A stretch of DNA of 64,000 nucleotides from Streptomyces sp. GQFP (GTDB lineage: Bacteria; Actinomycetota; Actinomycetes; Streptomycetales; Streptomycetaceae). The position numbers and the translations under genes are program-made. Under the pieces are notes generated by a model. The model saw only the letters and a list, made by a program, of their open reading frames with translations, was not told the DNA's origin and ran no database searches. The stretch covers positions 3,100,001-3,164,000 of the forward strand of contig NZ_CP089312.1 in the NCBI RefSeq assembly GCF_021545335.1, written 5' to 3'. Position 1 is the first letter of the stretch. Each line of letters starts with the position of its first letter. This document shows positions 8,999 through 17,958 of this stretch, in pieces.

Positions 8999-9235
8999 GT
9001 ACCCGGACGCCTCCTCGTTCTCGTCGGCCCGGAACGGCCCGCCCCCCTTCGGGCGGCGCTGCTGGCCGATGTACGGCCCCACAACAACTCGGCAGCATAG
9101 CCACCCCGCTCCGAGCAGCAGGGAAAGCGCCCGGCGCGTGGGCCGCGCAGACGTCCGGATCGGGCCGTCCGAGGCCCAGTCGGAGTATGAATCACGTCAC
9201 GCGCACACGGACATGTGCACGCAGGCGTACGACGA

Positions 9236-9676
9236 TCAGGTGGCGTCCGCGTCGTAGGGCGGGCGCTCGTCCGCCTCGGGCTTCTTCGTCATGTCGACGG
9301 TGCCGCCGGAGGAACCGGACGCAGTGGTGGAGCCCGATGAAGAGGAGTCGGCATCGCGGCCGTGCACCGCGTCCGTCACCTCGGCCATCTCCTTCTTCAG
9401 GTCGAAGCCGTTGCGGATCTCCTTGAGCCCCAGCTCGTCGTTGTCCAGCTGCTTGCGGATGAACGTCTTGGGGTTCAGGTCCTCGAACTCGAAGTCCTTG
9501 AACTCCGGGCCCAGTTCCTGGCGGATGTCCTGCTTCGCGCCCTCCGAGAACTCCCGGATCTTGCGGATGGTGCGCGTGACGTCCTGGATCATCTTCGGAA
9601 GCTTCTCCGGACCGAAGACGAGCACAGCGAGGAGCACGAGCGTCACCAGCTCGAGCGGTCCTATGTCATTGAACAC
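9236..9676 (-). CDS. tatB: Sec-independent protein translocase subunit TatB
   Basis: 146 residues from a GTG at 9676 with AAGGAG eight bases upstream. The N-terminus is the classic TatA/B helix: a short exposed start FNDIGPLELV, a membrane helix ending in VLVFGPEKLPK, then an amphipathic helix (VTRTIRKIREFSEGAKQDI). The length, the Glu-containing helix and the long acidic, Ser-rich tail fit TatB rather than TatA. TatB with TatC forms the twin-arginine receptor for folded exported proteins, such as the substrate-binding lipoprotein at 47475, which has a twin-arginine motif. It lies downstream of htrA in the same direction, as in mycobacteria. Confidence 0.93.
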   Translation of the reverse strand: MFNDIGPLELVTLVLLAVLVFGPEKLPKMIQDVTRTIRKIREFSEGAKQDIRQELGPEFKDFEFEDLNPKTFIRKQLDNDELGLKEIRNGFDLKKEMAEVTDAVHGRDADSSSSGSTTASGSSGGTVDMTKKPEADERPPYDADAT

Positions 9677-9884
9677 CTGAAGCTCCTTGCGAGTCCTCGG
9701 TCCTCGGCCCTCGGTGGTCCGTGCGGTCTTCGCGGTCTTCCGTGGTCCGGGCCGGTTCCACGGTACCCGGCCATCCTGTCCCACCGGTACCGTCCGGGGG
9801 CCGAAGAGTGCGTGTACGAGACCGGTTTTCCGCGATGTTTGCCTAGTGGGAGGCGGTGCGGGCCCGTCACCTGTGACGTTTCTG

Positions 9885-11627
9885 TCAGTTACCGCCGGAG
9901 GAGCCCAGGACGAGGGAGATCGTCCGTTCCCTGCCGCCGCGCAACAGGGACAGTTCCAGCCGGTCGCCTGGGCGGTGGGCGCGGATCTTAACGATCAGTT
10001 CCTCGCCGGAGTGGACGCGCCGATCGTCGACCTCGGTGATGATGTCGCCGGCCTCCAGGCCCGCCCGGTCGCCGGGGCCGCCGGTGGTGACCGCGGGCCC
10101 GCCGTCGTTGCCCTCGGTGCCGACGCGGGCGCCGTCGCCGGAGTAGTCCATGTCGAGGGTGACGCCGATGACGGGGTGGGTCGCCTTCCCGGTGTTGATC
10201 AGTTCCTCGGCGACGCGTTTGCCCTGGTTGATGGGTATGGCGAAGCCGAGCCCGATCGACCCGGACTGTGCGCCGTCCAGCCCCGAGCCGCTGTCGGCGG
10301 AGCGGATCGCGGAGTTGATCCCGACGACCCTGGCCCGGGCGTCGAGCAGCGGGCCGCCGGAGTTGCCCGGGTTGATGGGAGCGTCGGTCTGGAGCGCGTC
10401 GACGTACGACACGTCGCTGCCGTCCCCGCTCTCGCCCCCGGCGGTGATGGGCCGTTCCTTGGCGCTGATGATGCCGGACGTGACGGTGTTGGCTAGGTCG
10501 AAGGGGGCCCCGATGGCGACGACGGGGTCGCCCACCGCCACGTTGTCGGAGTTCCCGAGGACCACCGGCTGGAGCCCGTCGACGTCACTCACCTTGACGA
10601 CGGCCAGGTCGTATCCGCTGTCCCGTCCGACGACCTCGGCCTCGGCGGTCTCGCCGCCGCTGAACGTCACGGTTATCGCGCCGTCGGCACCGGCGGGTTC
10701 GACGACGTGGTTGTTGGTGAGGATGTGTCCCCGGCCGTCGAGCACGAACCCGGTACCGGTGCCCTCGGCCTCGTCGCCGCGCACATGCAGGGTCACCACG
10801 CTGGGCAGCGCACGCGCCGCGATCCCGGCCACGCTGTCCGGTGCCCGTCCGACGGACTCGTCGCTCGCGGTCTGCGGCAGCTGGATCCGCTCACCGCCCC
10901 CGCCGTGCCGCTCCAGATACGACCCGACGGCGCCACCGACACCTCCGGAGAGCAGCGCGATCAGCACGGCCCCGACCACCAGCCCACGCTTCCGCGCCCC
11001 GGGCCGGGCATCGACGGGCGCGGATCCGTTCTGCTGGAGCGGCTGAAGGGACTGCAGGGGCGAGGCCGACCAAGGGTCGTAGCGCTGCCAGGGGTTGGGT
11101 CCGGAGCCGGTCTCGGGAGGGGCGGGAGGCGGGGCAGGAGCCTCGGGTACGTCGGACACGTCTTCCGGTACCTCGGACAGCCCCGGGGGCGTCAGCGGCC
11201 CCGGTACGGCCGTACCGTGCGCCGGGGTCATCGCGGGGTGCTGGACCGGCGGAGCGGGCGCCCAGGGGCCGGGATGGCCGTAGGGCGGGGTGCTGTAGGG
11301 ATCGGGGTCGTGGAGGGGCTGGGGCGGCCCGGACTGAGGCGGTTCGGGCGGGAGGTCCGGCTGGGCGGCGGGCGCGGCTTCGGGTACCCCAGGTGCTCCG
11401 GACCCGTCCGACGCTCCAGGCACCGTCACGGGAGGCGGCAACTCGAAGTCGCCGTCACCGTCGGCCCCCGCCACAACCTCTGCGGAAGCCACACCCTCCT
11501 CGGAGGACAGCCGCGCCTCGGCGGCCGAAACCTCCTGGCCGGAAACCGACGCCTCCTGACCCGGCGGCGCCGACTCCTCCTGAGGCCGGTTCCACCACTT
11601 GGCCTTCGCGGGCTTCCCCTCGTTCAT
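9885..11627 (-). CDS. HtrA/DegP-like membrane-anchored serine protease
   Basis: 580 residues from the ATG at 11627 (GGGGAGAG upstream). Residues 1-212 are a cytoplasmic Pro/Ala-rich tail; one membrane helix spans about 215-237. The trypsin-like domain follows with a complete triad: H307 in TNNHVV, D340 in SGYDLAVV, S423 in GNSGGPL. A PDZ domain covers about 485-575 (GPGDRAGLEAGDIITEVD). The protease faces outward and degrades or remodels misfolded envelope proteins. It sits directly downstream of the sigma/anti-sigma pair, 64 bases after the anti-sigma gene, so it is probably part of the same envelope-stress operon. Confidence 0.95.
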   Translation of the reverse strand: MNEGKPAKAKWWNRPQEESAPPGQEASVSGQEVSAAEARLSSEEGVASAEVVAGADGDGDFELPPPVTVPGASDGSGAPGVPEAAPAAQPDLPPEPPQSGPPQPLHDPDPYSTPPYGHPGPWAPAPPVQHPAMTPAHGTAVPGPLTPPGLSEVPEDVSDVPEAPAPPPAPPETGSGPNPWQRYDPWSASPLQSLQPLQQNGSAPVDARPGARKRGLVVGAVLIALLSGGVGGAVGSYLERHGGGGERIQLPQTASDESVGRAPDSVAGIAARALPSVVTLHVRGDEAEGTGTGFVLDGRGHILTNNHVVEPAGADGAITVTFSGGETAEAEVVGRDSGYDLAVVKVSDVDGLQPVVLGNSDNVAVGDPVVAIGAPFDLANTVTSGIISAKERPITAGGESGDGSDVSYVDALQTDAPINPGNSGGPLLDARARVVGINSAIRSADSGSGLDGAQSGSIGLGFAIPINQGKRVAEELINTGKATHPVIGVTLDMDYSGDGARVGTEGNDGGPAVTTGGPGDRAGLEAGDIITEVDDRRVHSGEELIVKIRAHRPGDRLELSLLRGGRERTISLVLGSSGGN

Positions 11628-11691
11628 GCTCTCCCCACACCTGGCCCGCTGTTGTGCGGCCCGCACCTCGGATTCAACCAGGTTCGTGGGG

Positions 11692-12690
11692 TCAGCGGAC
11701 GGTGTCCGTGGAGGAAGGGGACGGTGAGGGGGACGAGTCGGGCGCCGGTGCCATGAGCAGGCCCTGGACGGCCACTTCGGGCGCCGTGGACCAGGAGGTC
11801 AGGGCGACCTGCGGGGCCTCCAGTGGGCGTATCAGCGGGGACAGCACCGCGGCGGCGGCCACGACGGGCGTGGTCAGCGGATGCATGGCCTCGCGCTCCC
11901 GGCTCCCGGAGGCCGGTGCCGGCACGCCGGGCAGCAGCGGCGCGGACGCCCCTGTCGACGCCACCGGCGCCTGCCCGAACGTCCCCTGCCCGAACCCCTG
12001 CGAGAGCAGCGGACCGACCGAGCGGCGCCGCTGGCTGTCGGGAGCCGTCGCGGCTCCCCCGCCCTGCGGACGCATCGGCGTCACATTGCTGCCCCCGGAG
12101 GTGCCTCGGGCCTCTGCCGTGTCGCCGGGAACGCCCGTCGACACCCCGCCCAGCGCGATCGCGGCCAGCGACACCGCACCGGCGGCGGCGAACGCGAACC
12201 GCAGGCCGCGCGAGGACGAGCGGTCGGCGTCGTGACGACCGACGTCATGGATACGGAAACCCCGGCCGGGGGCGGGCGGCGGAAGGACGGAGGTGTGCGG
12301 CCGGGCCGGGACGTACCCGAACCCTTCGCCTCTCACCCCGAAGACTCCTGAGCCGGCTCCTGGACCCCCGGGGAACGCGGAAAGCCCGTCGGAGAACCCT
12401 CCCCCGCCCAGCGGCGAGCCGCCGGAGTCGGAATCACCTCCGCCGGGCAGGCCCTGGAGGCGGGCCAGGAAGCTCTCGGAGGGCGGTGGCGGGGCCATCT
12501 CCGCGAAGACGTTCTTCAGACGGCGCTGTGCGTCGGCCTCCGACTTGCACTTCGGACAGGTGGCCAGGTGCGCCAGGACGCGTTCACGCGTCTCATGACC
12601 GAGTTCTCCGTCCACAAGGGCGGAGAGGCGGTCTCCCAGATGCTGCTCTGCCAGACGACGCTCGGCAGAGTACGGCCGCGATCCACTCAC
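11692..12690 (-). CDS. Zinc-finger anti-sigma factor (RseA-like)
   Basis: 332 residues. The N-terminal anti-sigma domain has the zinc-binding pattern H41-x3-C45-x2-C48 (HLATCPKC), after [10 protein letters not shown] long Gly/Pro/Ser linker leads to a membrane helix at about 163-184 ([20 protein letters not shown]) and a roughly 145-residue Ala/Pro-rich outer part. Its start overlaps the stop of the sigma gene by four bases, which indicates translational coupling and a cognate pair. In the related mycobacterial system RseA holds SigE and is released under envelope or redox stress. The long external tail is unlike short RseA and may sense the envelope. Confidence 0.92.
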   Translation of the reverse strand: MSGSRPYSAERRLAEQHLGDRLSALVDGELGHETRERVLAHLATCPKCKSEADAQRRLKNVFAEMAPPPPSESFLARLQGLPGGGDSDSGGSPLGGGGFSDGLSAFPGGPGAGSGVFGVRGEGFGYVPARPHTSVLPPPAPGRGFRIHDVGRHDADRSSSRGLRFAFAAAGAVSLAAIALGGVSTGVPGDTAEARGTSGGSNVTPMRPQGGGAATAPDSQRRRSVGPLLSQGFGQGTFGQAPVASTGASAPLLPGVPAPASGSREREAMHPLTTPVVAAAAVLSPLIRPLEAPQVALTSWSTAPEVAVQGLLMAPAPDSSPSPSPSSTDTVR

Positions 12691-13460
12691 GCGCTCGCGC
12701 CCCCTCCTCCCAGCGCGGCCACCCGTGGCACCGCGAAGCGGCGCTCGGCACGGGCCTCCGGAGAGCGGTGCGCGAGGGCCTTGCGGAGCTGGGAGCGGCC
12801 TCGGTGGATACGGGAGCGGACGGTGCCGAGCTTCACGCCGAGAGTCGCGGCGATCTCCTCGTACGACAGTCCCTCGATGTCACAGAGGACGACGGCGGCG
12901 CGGAACTCGGGCGCGAGGGTGTCCAGCGCCTGCTGGACGTCCGCGTCGAAGTGCGCGTCGTTGAAGACCTGCTGCGGGGACGGCTCACGGCTGGGCAGAC
13001 GCTCGGCCGCGTCGTCACCGAGGGCGTCGAAACGGATGCGCTGCTTGCGGCGGACCATGTCCAGGAAGAGGTTGGTGGTGATGCGGTGCAGCCAGCCCTC
13101 GAAGGTGCCGGGCGTGTACGTCGACAGCGAGCGGAAGACGCGGACAAAGACCTCCTGGGTGAGGTCCTCGGCGTCGTGCTGGTTGCCGGTGAGGCGGTAT
13201 GCCAGGCGGTAGACACGGCCGCTGTGCGTGCTGACGATCTCCTCCCACGTGGGCGGAGTCCACGCCTGCCCGTCCGCGTCGGTGGAGAAGGTCGCGGTCT
13301 GGGCTCGGTCAGCGGCGTGGCTGGGGTCAGCAGCAGTGTTGTTCACGGATTTCGGCCTGCCCGCTGATCCGAGAAGACGCCGGAGCGCTCCTCCCCGATC
13401 CACAGGCGCAGCCGCACCTCCCCTGTCGGCTCTGGTGGTGACCAGTGGAGCACCTACCAT
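12687..13460 (-). CDS. sigE: ECF RNA polymerase sigma factor, SigE-like
   Basis: 257 residues if started at 13460 (GAGGT seven bases upstream, protein begins MVGAPLVTT); an ATG at 13601 with AGGGGGA upstream is also possible and would add 47 residues. Region 2 is clear ([29 protein letters not shown], here split across its helices), then a region 3-less linker and region 4 ([18 protein letters not shown], then [11 protein letters not shown]). It directs transcription of envelope-stress genes and is encoded with its anti-sigma factor, HtrA and TatB. A candidate autoregulatory promoter lies at 13656-13684. The symbol follows the mycobacterial orthologue; S. coelicolor uses sigE for a different gene. 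Confidence 0.93.
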   Translation of the reverse strand: MVGAPLVTTRADRGGAAAPVDRGGALRRLLGSAGRPKSVNNTAADPSHAADRAQTATFSTDADGQAWTPPTWEEIVSTHSGRVYRLAYRLTGNQHDAEDLTQEVFVRVFRSLSTYTPGTFEGWLHRITTNLFLDMVRRKQRIRFDALGDDAAERLPSREPSPQQVFNDAHFDADVQQALDTLAPEFRAAVVLCDIEGLSYEEIAATLGVKLGTVRSRIHRGRSQLRKALAHRSPEARAERRFAVPRVAALGGGGASA

Positions 13461-13655
13461 AGCCACCTCGCCCGTTAGCTCCGGATAAGCGGTTTTACGA
13501 GAAATTGATCTGCGCTGATACGGCTCGGCGGGCCGCGTGAGCACCTGTCCCGCGCCCTCCGCATACCCTGCGTTCTCAGCCTTCTCGGTGTGCTGGTCCA
13601 TCCGCTTGTCCCCCTGGTCCTCAGCCTGTCTGTCCCACCTCGTCCCGCACCCCTC

Positions 13656-13684
13656 TAAACGCCCGGTCCCATCTGCGGGTTCCC
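13656..13684 (-). promoter_or_regulatory. SigE/SigH-type ECF promoter upstream of the sigma gene
   Basis: On the minus strand GGGAAC is followed by a 17-base spacer and CGTTTA, matching the actinobacterial SigE/SigH consensus (GGAAC-N16-17-CGTT). The predicted start of transcription is near 13649, about 48 bases before the ATG at 13601. This excludes the longest frame start (13715) and suggests positive autoregulation. Confidence 0.6.
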
Positions 13685-13736
13685 GGCAGCAACGGATACA
13701 GTCACGCCCAGGCAACTGCGGGGACAGGAGAGGGTC

Positions 13737-14369
13737 ATTACCGGCAACCGGCAGACGAGCTGGGCGTTCGCCGACGCCTTTGTCGCCGAGGACGAAGCAC
13801 AGCTCTGGGCCCGTGACCGGGCCCGCGAGGCAGGGCTGCGCTCGGTGGCGCCCAGCACGGGCGCCGCGCTACGGCTGCTGGCCGCCTCCGTGGACGCGAA
13901 GTCGGTGGCGGAGATCGGGACCGGGACGGGCGTCTCGGGGATGTACCTCCTGCAGGGCATGCGCGCGGACGGTGTCCTGACCACGGTCGACCCCGAGCCG
14001 GACCACCAGCAGTTCGCCCGCCAGGCCTTCCGCGCGTCCGGCTTCGCCAGCAATCGCGCCCGCTTCATCCCGGGCCGCGCCCTGGACGTGCTGCCCCGGC
14101 TCGCGGACGCCGGCTACGACCTCGTGTTCTGCGACGGCGACCGGCTGGAGAGCCTCGACTACCTAGCTGAATCGTTGCGTCTGCTCCGTACGGGTGGCCT
14201 GGTGGTCTTCGAGGGCGTCTTCGCCAACGGCAGGACGGTCGATTCGGGGCCCCAGCCCACCGAGGTCATACGGCTGCGGGAGCTGCTGCGCGCGGTGCGC
14301 GAGAGCCAGGAGCTGGTGTCGTCCCTGCTCCCCGTGGGCGACGGTCTGCTGTGCGCGGTCAAGCGCTGA
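13737..14369 (+). CDS. SAM-dependent O-methyltransferase, non-canonical start
   Basis: 210 residues if translation begins at the ATT at 13737. The frame has a stop at 13656 and contains no ATG, GTG or TTG before the GTG at 13845, yet the region before 13845 encodes conserved-looking residues ([18 protein letters not shown]). AGGAGAGG lies just ahead of the ATT. A CTG at 13716 is the other option. The SAM-binding motif [12 protein letters not shown] is near residue 60, then FCDGDR. It resembles the Rv1220c-type catechol O-methyltransferase family of unknown substrate. It is divergent from sigE, with the two start regions overlapping the sigE promoter. Confidence 0.85.
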   Translation: MTGNRQTSWAFADAFVAEDEAQLWARDRAREAGLRSVAPSTGAALRLLAASVDAKSVAEIGTGTGVSGMYLLQGMRADGVLTTVDPEPDHQQFARQAFRASGFASNRARFIPGRALDVLPRLADAGYDLVFCDGDRLESLDYLAESLRLLRTGGLVVFEGVFANGRTVDSGPQPTEVIRLRELLRAVRESQELVSSLLPVGDGLLCAVKR

Positions 14370-14403
14370 GGGCAGCGCTGGGGGCAGGGCCTGGGCAAAA
14401 CAG

Positions 14404-14437
14404 TGCCCCGGCACCGTGTGTTCACGGTGCCGGGGCA
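14404..14437. terminator. Strong bidirectional hairpin terminator
   Basis: Fifteen-base-pair perfect stem (tgccccggcaccgtg / cacggtgccggggca) with loop tgtt. It separates the convergent methyltransferase and DUF3117 genes; aaaa precedes it, giving a T-run on the minus strand. Confidence 0.85.
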
Positions 14438-14465
14438 GCTGAAAGGGTATGGACGCGTCCGCGCG

Positions 14466-14633
14466 TCAGCCGACGACCTTCTTGAGGGCATCGCCCAGCG
14501 CGTCGGCCTCGTCAGGGGTCAGCTCGACGACGAGTCGACCGCCGCCTTCGAGCGGAACGCGCATGACGATGCCCCGCCCCTCCTTTGTCACCTCGAGCGG
14601 GCCATCGCCCGTCCGCGGCTTCATGGCCGCCAT
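14466..14633 (-). CDS. DUF3117 small conserved protein
   Basis: A 55-residue protein beginning MAAMKPRTGDGPLEV and ending LKKVVG, with AGGAAGGGG upstream of its ATG. The sequence is almost invariant across actinobacteria (Rv1211 type), with a KEGRGIVMRVPLEGGGRLV strand segment and a short acidic C-terminal helix. There are no cysteines and no membrane segment. The function is unknown. Its neighbours here (methyltransferase, DNA-3-methyladenine glycosylase) match the mycobacterial order. Confidence 0.95.
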   Translation of the reverse strand: MAAMKPRTGDGPLEVTKEGRGIVMRVPLEGGGRLVVELTPDEADALGDALKKVVG

Positions 14634-14990
14634 GCTCGTTCCCCTTCCTGAAACCAGCTCATCGTCGCCGACGGCCCCTTAGGAGGGCACGCCCATCCCC
14701 TCATGGGACGAACGTCACCGGCATCGAACACATTGCTTCCAAGCCATTATCCCGCATCTCAGGACCCTATGACCAACATCAGTCGGCATCGCTTGGGCAA
14801 CGCGCGCGATCAAAACCACTCAATTCGCCGATGTGACTGCGATACTTCGCCGCCGCGCGGACCCGCGCCGCCGCCGGACGGACGAGAATTCTTTGACGCA
14901 GGTCACATGACCGGCCCTCTCCTGGGACCGCGATCTCCGCCATGCTGTCCTGCGACGACCGAGCCGCGACACCCACTGGAGGGGACCCCC
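14634..14990. promoter_or_regulatory. Divergent promoter region with a palindromic site
   Basis: 357 bases between DUF3117 (minus) and the enoyl-CoA hydratase (plus); no gene seen. TTGACG at 14893-14898 is followed directly by the perfect palindrome GGTCACATGACC (14901-14912), a possible repressor operator inside a plus-strand promoter. No clear -10 was found. Confidence 0.35.
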
Positions 14991-15794
14991 ATGGCCGACA
15001 CCGTGCTCTACGAGGTGCACGACGGACTGGCGACGATCACGCTGAACCGCCCCGAGGCGATGAACGCGCTGAGCATCGCGACCAAGGTCGCACTCCGGGA
15101 GGCGGTCCAGGCGGCGGCCACGGACGGCGCCGTACGGGCGGTGCTGCTGACCGCGGCCGGGGACCGGGCGTTCTGTGTGGGCCAGGACCTCAAGGAGCAC
15201 ATCGGGCTTCTGGCGGCCGATCGCGAGGCCGGCACGGGTCAGACCATGACGACGGTCCGCGAGCACTACAACCCCATCGTGCGGGCCCTGACGGGCATGC
15301 CCAAGCCGGTGGTGGCGGGCGTGAACGGCGTCGCGGCCGGGGCCGGCTTCGGTTTCGCGCTCGCCGCCGACTACCGGGTCGTCGCGGACACGGCGGCCTT
15401 CAACACGTCGTTCGCGGGCGTGGCGCTGACCGCCGACTCGGGCGTCTCCTGGACGCTCCCGCGCGTGGTCGGCCCCGGGCGCGCCGCGGACCTGCTCCTG
15501 TTCCCGCGCAGCATCAAGGCGCAGGAGGCGTACGAGCTGGGCATCGCGAACCGGGTCGTCCCCGCGGCGGACCTGCGGGCCGAGGCCGAGAAGACGGCAC
15601 GGGCCCTGGCCGACGGCCCGACAGTGGCGTACGCGGCCCTCAAGGAGGCCGTGGCCTACGGCTTCTCCCACTCCCTGGAGGAGACCCTGGAGAAGGAGGA
15701 CGAACTCCAGGCACACGCGGGCGCGTCGGAGGACCACGCGATCGCGGTACAGGCGTTCGTCAACAAGGAGAAGCCGAAGTACTTGGGGCGGTGA
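14991..15794 (+). CDS. Enoyl-CoA hydratase/isomerase family protein
   Basis: 267 residues from the ATG at 14991, with GGAGGGG eight bases upstream. It is a crotonase-fold protein: NRPEAMNALS near residue 20, the oxyanion-hole segment DRAFCVGQDLKEH near 60-70, and the AGVNGVAAGAGFGFALAADYR block near 105-125. The position of the second catalytic Glu is not obvious (SFAGVALTADSGVSW), so isomerase, hydratase or PaaG-like activity cannot be told apart. The DLKEH segment and length fit the PaaB/PaaG-type enoyl-CoA hydratases. It stands alone, with a palindromic site in its promoter region, and converges with tag. Confidence 0.88.
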   Translation: MADTVLYEVHDGLATITLNRPEAMNALSIATKVALREAVQAAATDGAVRAVLLTAAGDRAFCVGQDLKEHIGLLAADREAGTGQTMTTVREHYNPIVRALTGMPKPVVAGVNGVAAGAGFGFALAADYRVVADTAAFNTSFAGVALTADSGVSWTLPRVVGPGRAADLLLFPRSIKAQEAYELGIANRVVPAADLRAEAEKTARALADGPTVAYAALKEAVAYGFSHSLEETLEKEDELQAHAGASEDHAIAVQAFVNKEKPKYLGR

Positions 15795-15827
15795 GTTCCC
15801 TTTTTGGGGTGGGGAGCGCCGTTGAGA

Positions 15828-15882
15828 GCTGCGGGTCCGGTGGGGGCTGGTCGCGCAGTTCCCCGCGCCCCTTAAAGGGCGC
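15828..15882 (+). repeat. GC-rich intergenic repeat, copy 4
   Basis: Same core as the other copies, ending in gcgccccttaaagggcgc, a hairpin. It lies between convergent genes, and its last bases overlap the 3' end and stop codon of the tag gene (15872), so the element supplies the end of that coding sequence. Confidence 0.8.
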
Positions 15883-16465
15883 TTCTCGCGACGCACGTCG
15901 CCAAGTGGTCGTCGACCAGCCCGCAGGCCTGCATCAAGGCGTACGCCGTCGTCGGGCCCACGAAACGCAGGCCCCGCTTCTTCAGGGCCTTCGACAGGGC
16001 GGTCGACTCGTCGGTGACCGCGGGGACGTCGGCGAGGGTCTTGGGGACCGGGCGGGTGGCCGGGTCCGGGGCGTGGGACCAGATCAGCTCGTCCAGTTCC
16101 CCGGGGGCCCAGTCCGCGAGCACGCGCGCGTTGGCGATCGTCGCGTCGATCTTCGCGCGGTTGCGGATGATGCCTGCGTCGGCGAGGAGCCGTTCGCGGT
16201 CGACGTCCGTGAAGACCGCGACGGAGGCGATCCTGAAGCCGGCGAAGGCGGTACGGAAGCCCGGCCGGCGGCGCAGGATGGTGATCCACGAGAGACCGGA
16301 CTGGAAGGCCTCCAGGGAGAGCCGTTCGAAGAGGGCCTCGTCGCCGTGGACCGGGCGCCCCCACTCCTCGTCGTGGTACGCGACGTAGTCCTCCGTGGAC
16401 AGCGCCCAGGGGCAGCGCAGAGCGCCGTCGGGCCCGGCGAGGGCCTCGCCGGGCCCGGCGCTCAC
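15872..16465 (-). CDS. tag: DNA-3-methyladenine glycosylase I
   Basis: 197 residues from a GTG at 16465, which overlaps the stop of the upstream DivIVA-like gene. The enzyme removes 3-methyladenine from alkylated DNA. Diagnostic features are the N-terminal RCPWALSTEDYVAYHDEEWG region (Cys and His of the zinc site), FERLSLEAFQSGLSW, FVGPTTAYALMQACG, and the C-terminal DDHLATC with the other zinc His and Cys. The zinc ligands are therefore complete. The last codons and the TAA lie inside a repeat copy, which may have altered the C-terminus compared with relatives. Confidence 0.94.
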   Translation of the reverse strand: MSAGPGEALAGPDGALRCPWALSTEDYVAYHDEEWGRPVHGDEALFERLSLEAFQSGLSWITILRRRPGFRTAFAGFRIASVAVFTDVDRERLLADAGIIRNRAKIDATIANARVLADWAPGELDELIWSHAPDPATRPVPKTLADVPAVTDESTALSKALKKRGLRFVGPTTAYALMQACGLVDDHLATCVARSAL

Positions 16466-16812
16466 TGCTCGCTCCCCTGGGCCGGCTTGTCCATGGCGAC
16501 CCGCGACGCGGCCTGGGCGCCGGACAGCGCGGACTCCAGGTCGGCGATACGGGCGTCCCGCTCGGCGAGTTCGGCGCCGAGGCGGGTGAGCGCGTCGTCG
16601 ACGTCCGACATGCGGTAGCCACGGGCGGCGACCGGGAAGCGGAGGGACTCGACGTCGCCGCGGTCGACCGGACGGTCGAGCGGCAGCGGGTCCTGGAGCC
16701 GCTCGGGCGCGGTCTCCGGCAGGACGGCGTTCTCGCCGCCGCCCACCACGGCCAGCGTCACCGCGGCGACCACGACGGCGAGCGCGACGACCAGGAACAA
16801 GAACATCAACAT
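16462..16812 (-). CDS. DivIVA-like membrane-anchored small protein
   Basis: 115 residues from the ATG at 16812 (GGGGAAC upstream). One N-terminal membrane helix (MFLFLVVALAVVVAAVTLAVV) is followed by a conserved segment FPVAARGYRMSDVDDALTRLG, typical of the DivIVA N-domain motif (GYRxxDVDxxL), and a short coiled coil. DivIVA-type proteins mark curved membranes and organise cell-wall growth. This short version resembles mycobacterial Rv1209. It overlaps tag by four bases, so the two are co-translated. Its link to DNA repair is only positional. Confidence 0.85.
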   Translation of the reverse strand: MLMFLFLVVALAVVVAAVTLAVVGGGENAVLPETAPERLQDPLPLDRPVDRGDVESLRFPVAARGYRMSDVDDALTRLGAELAERDARIADLESALSGAQAASRVAMDKPAQGSEQ

Positions 16813-16870
16813 CGCTGGTTCCCCATGGATTTCGGATGGATCGGAAGAAGCAGGTGCATCGGGCGGACCG

Positions 16871-16897
16871 GTGGATCGGGTGGATCGGGTGGATCGG
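16871..16897. repeat. Short tandem repeat, 3 x 9 bases
   Basis: Three perfect copies of gtggatcgg in the region upstream of the DivIVA-like gene (minus) and folP2-like gene (plus). No coding role; a possible slippage site or binding-site array. Confidence 0.6.
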
Positions 16898-17011
16898 ACC
16901 GATGGGCGGTGCCTCAGCCCATGCGGCAGGGTCCGATCGTGCCATGCGAATCTGGCAGTCATGGCCGCAGGCGGCCGAATACCGGGAACGTACTAGGAGA
17001 GGTCACAGGCG

Positions 17012-17872
17012 ATGCTCAGACTGGGCAGGCGTGAATTCGGCGCGCACGAGCCGGTGATCATGGCGATCGTGAACCGGACCCCGGACTCCTTCTACGACCA
17101 GGGAGCCACCTTCCGCGACGAGCCCGCGCTCACGCGCGTGGAGCAGGCGGTGTCAGAGGGTGCTGCCATCATCGACATCGGCGGGGTGAAGGCGGGACCC
17201 GGCGAGGAGGTGACGGCGGAGGAGGAGGCGCGGCGGACGGTCGGCTTCGTGGCGGAGGTGCGGCGCCGGTTCCCCGACGTGGTCATCAGCGTGGACACCT
17301 GGCGGGCGGACGTGGGCGAGGCCGTGTGCGAGGCGGGGGCGGATCTGCTGAACGACGCGTGGGGCGGCGTCGATCCGCGGCTCGCGGAGGTCGCGGGGCG
17401 GTACGGGGTGGGGCTGGTGTGTACGCACGCGGGCGGTGCGGAGCCGCGGACTCGTCCGCATCGGGTGGAGTACGAGGATGTCATGGCCGACATCCTCCGG
17501 GTGACCGTCGGGCTGGCCGAGCGGGCGGTCGCTCTGGGGGTGCCCCGGGAGTCGGTGATGATCGATCCGGGGCATGACTTCGGGAAGAACACGCGGCACA
17601 GTCTGGAGGCGACTCGGCGGCTGGGGGAGATGGTGGAGACGGGGTGGCCTGTGCTGGTGTCGCTGTCCAACAAGGACTTCGTGGGCGAGACGTTGGACCG
17701 GCCGGTGAAGGAGCGGCTGGTGGGGACGTTGGCGACGACGGCGGTGTCGATGTGGCTGGGGGCGCGGGTGTACCGCGTCCACGAGGTCGCGGAGACGCGC
17801 CAGGTACTGGACATGGTGACGTCGATCGCGGGCCACCGTCCGCCGGCGGTGGCGCGGAGGGGGCTGGCGTAG
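17012..17872 (+). CDS. Dihydropteroate synthase paralogue (FolP2-like)
   Basis: 286 residues. TIM-barrel DHPS family: IMAIVNRTPDSFYDQG (the first pterin loop, with F-Y-D in place of the usual F-S-D), IIDIGGVKAGPG (usual DIGGESTRPG is altered), VISVDTWR, LLNDAWGG, IDPGHDFGKN and a C-terminal RVHEV. The altered pABA-loop residues fit the FolP2 group, which in mycobacteria (Rv1207) lacks proven DHPS activity, so assigning folate synthesis would be unsafe. Its neighbourhood with LOG and dapE matches the mycobacterial order. It ends before a 23-base-pair hairpin. Confidence 0.88.
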   Translation: MLRLGRREFGAHEPVIMAIVNRTPDSFYDQGATFRDEPALTRVEQAVSEGAAIIDIGGVKAGPGEEVTAEEEARRTVGFVAEVRRRFPDVVISVDTWRADVGEAVCEAGADLLNDAWGGVDPRLAEVAGRYGVGLVCTHAGGAEPRTRPHRVEYEDVMADILRVTVGLAERAVALGVPRESVMIDPGHDFGKNTRHSLEATRRLGEMVETGWPVLVSLSNKDFVGETLDRPVKERLVGTLATTAVSMWLGARVYRVHEVAETRQVLDMVTSIAGHRPPAVARRGLA

Positions 17873-17958
17873 GGCTTTCCTCGCCCCCGCCGCCCCTACC
17901 CGTCCCATCCTCGGGGGCTGCCGCCCCCGAACCCCCGCTCCGGCCCTGAACGGGCCTT

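Noticed and set aside
13461..13715. Longest start of the sigma gene at 13715
   Set aside because: The region lies upstream of the predicted promoter at 13656-13684, so it would not be in the transcript.
14820..16622. 600-residue minus-strand frame across the enoyl-CoA hydratase
   Set aside because: Low-complexity Arg/Gly/Pro composition, and it crosses the coding frames of enoyl-CoA hydratase and tag.
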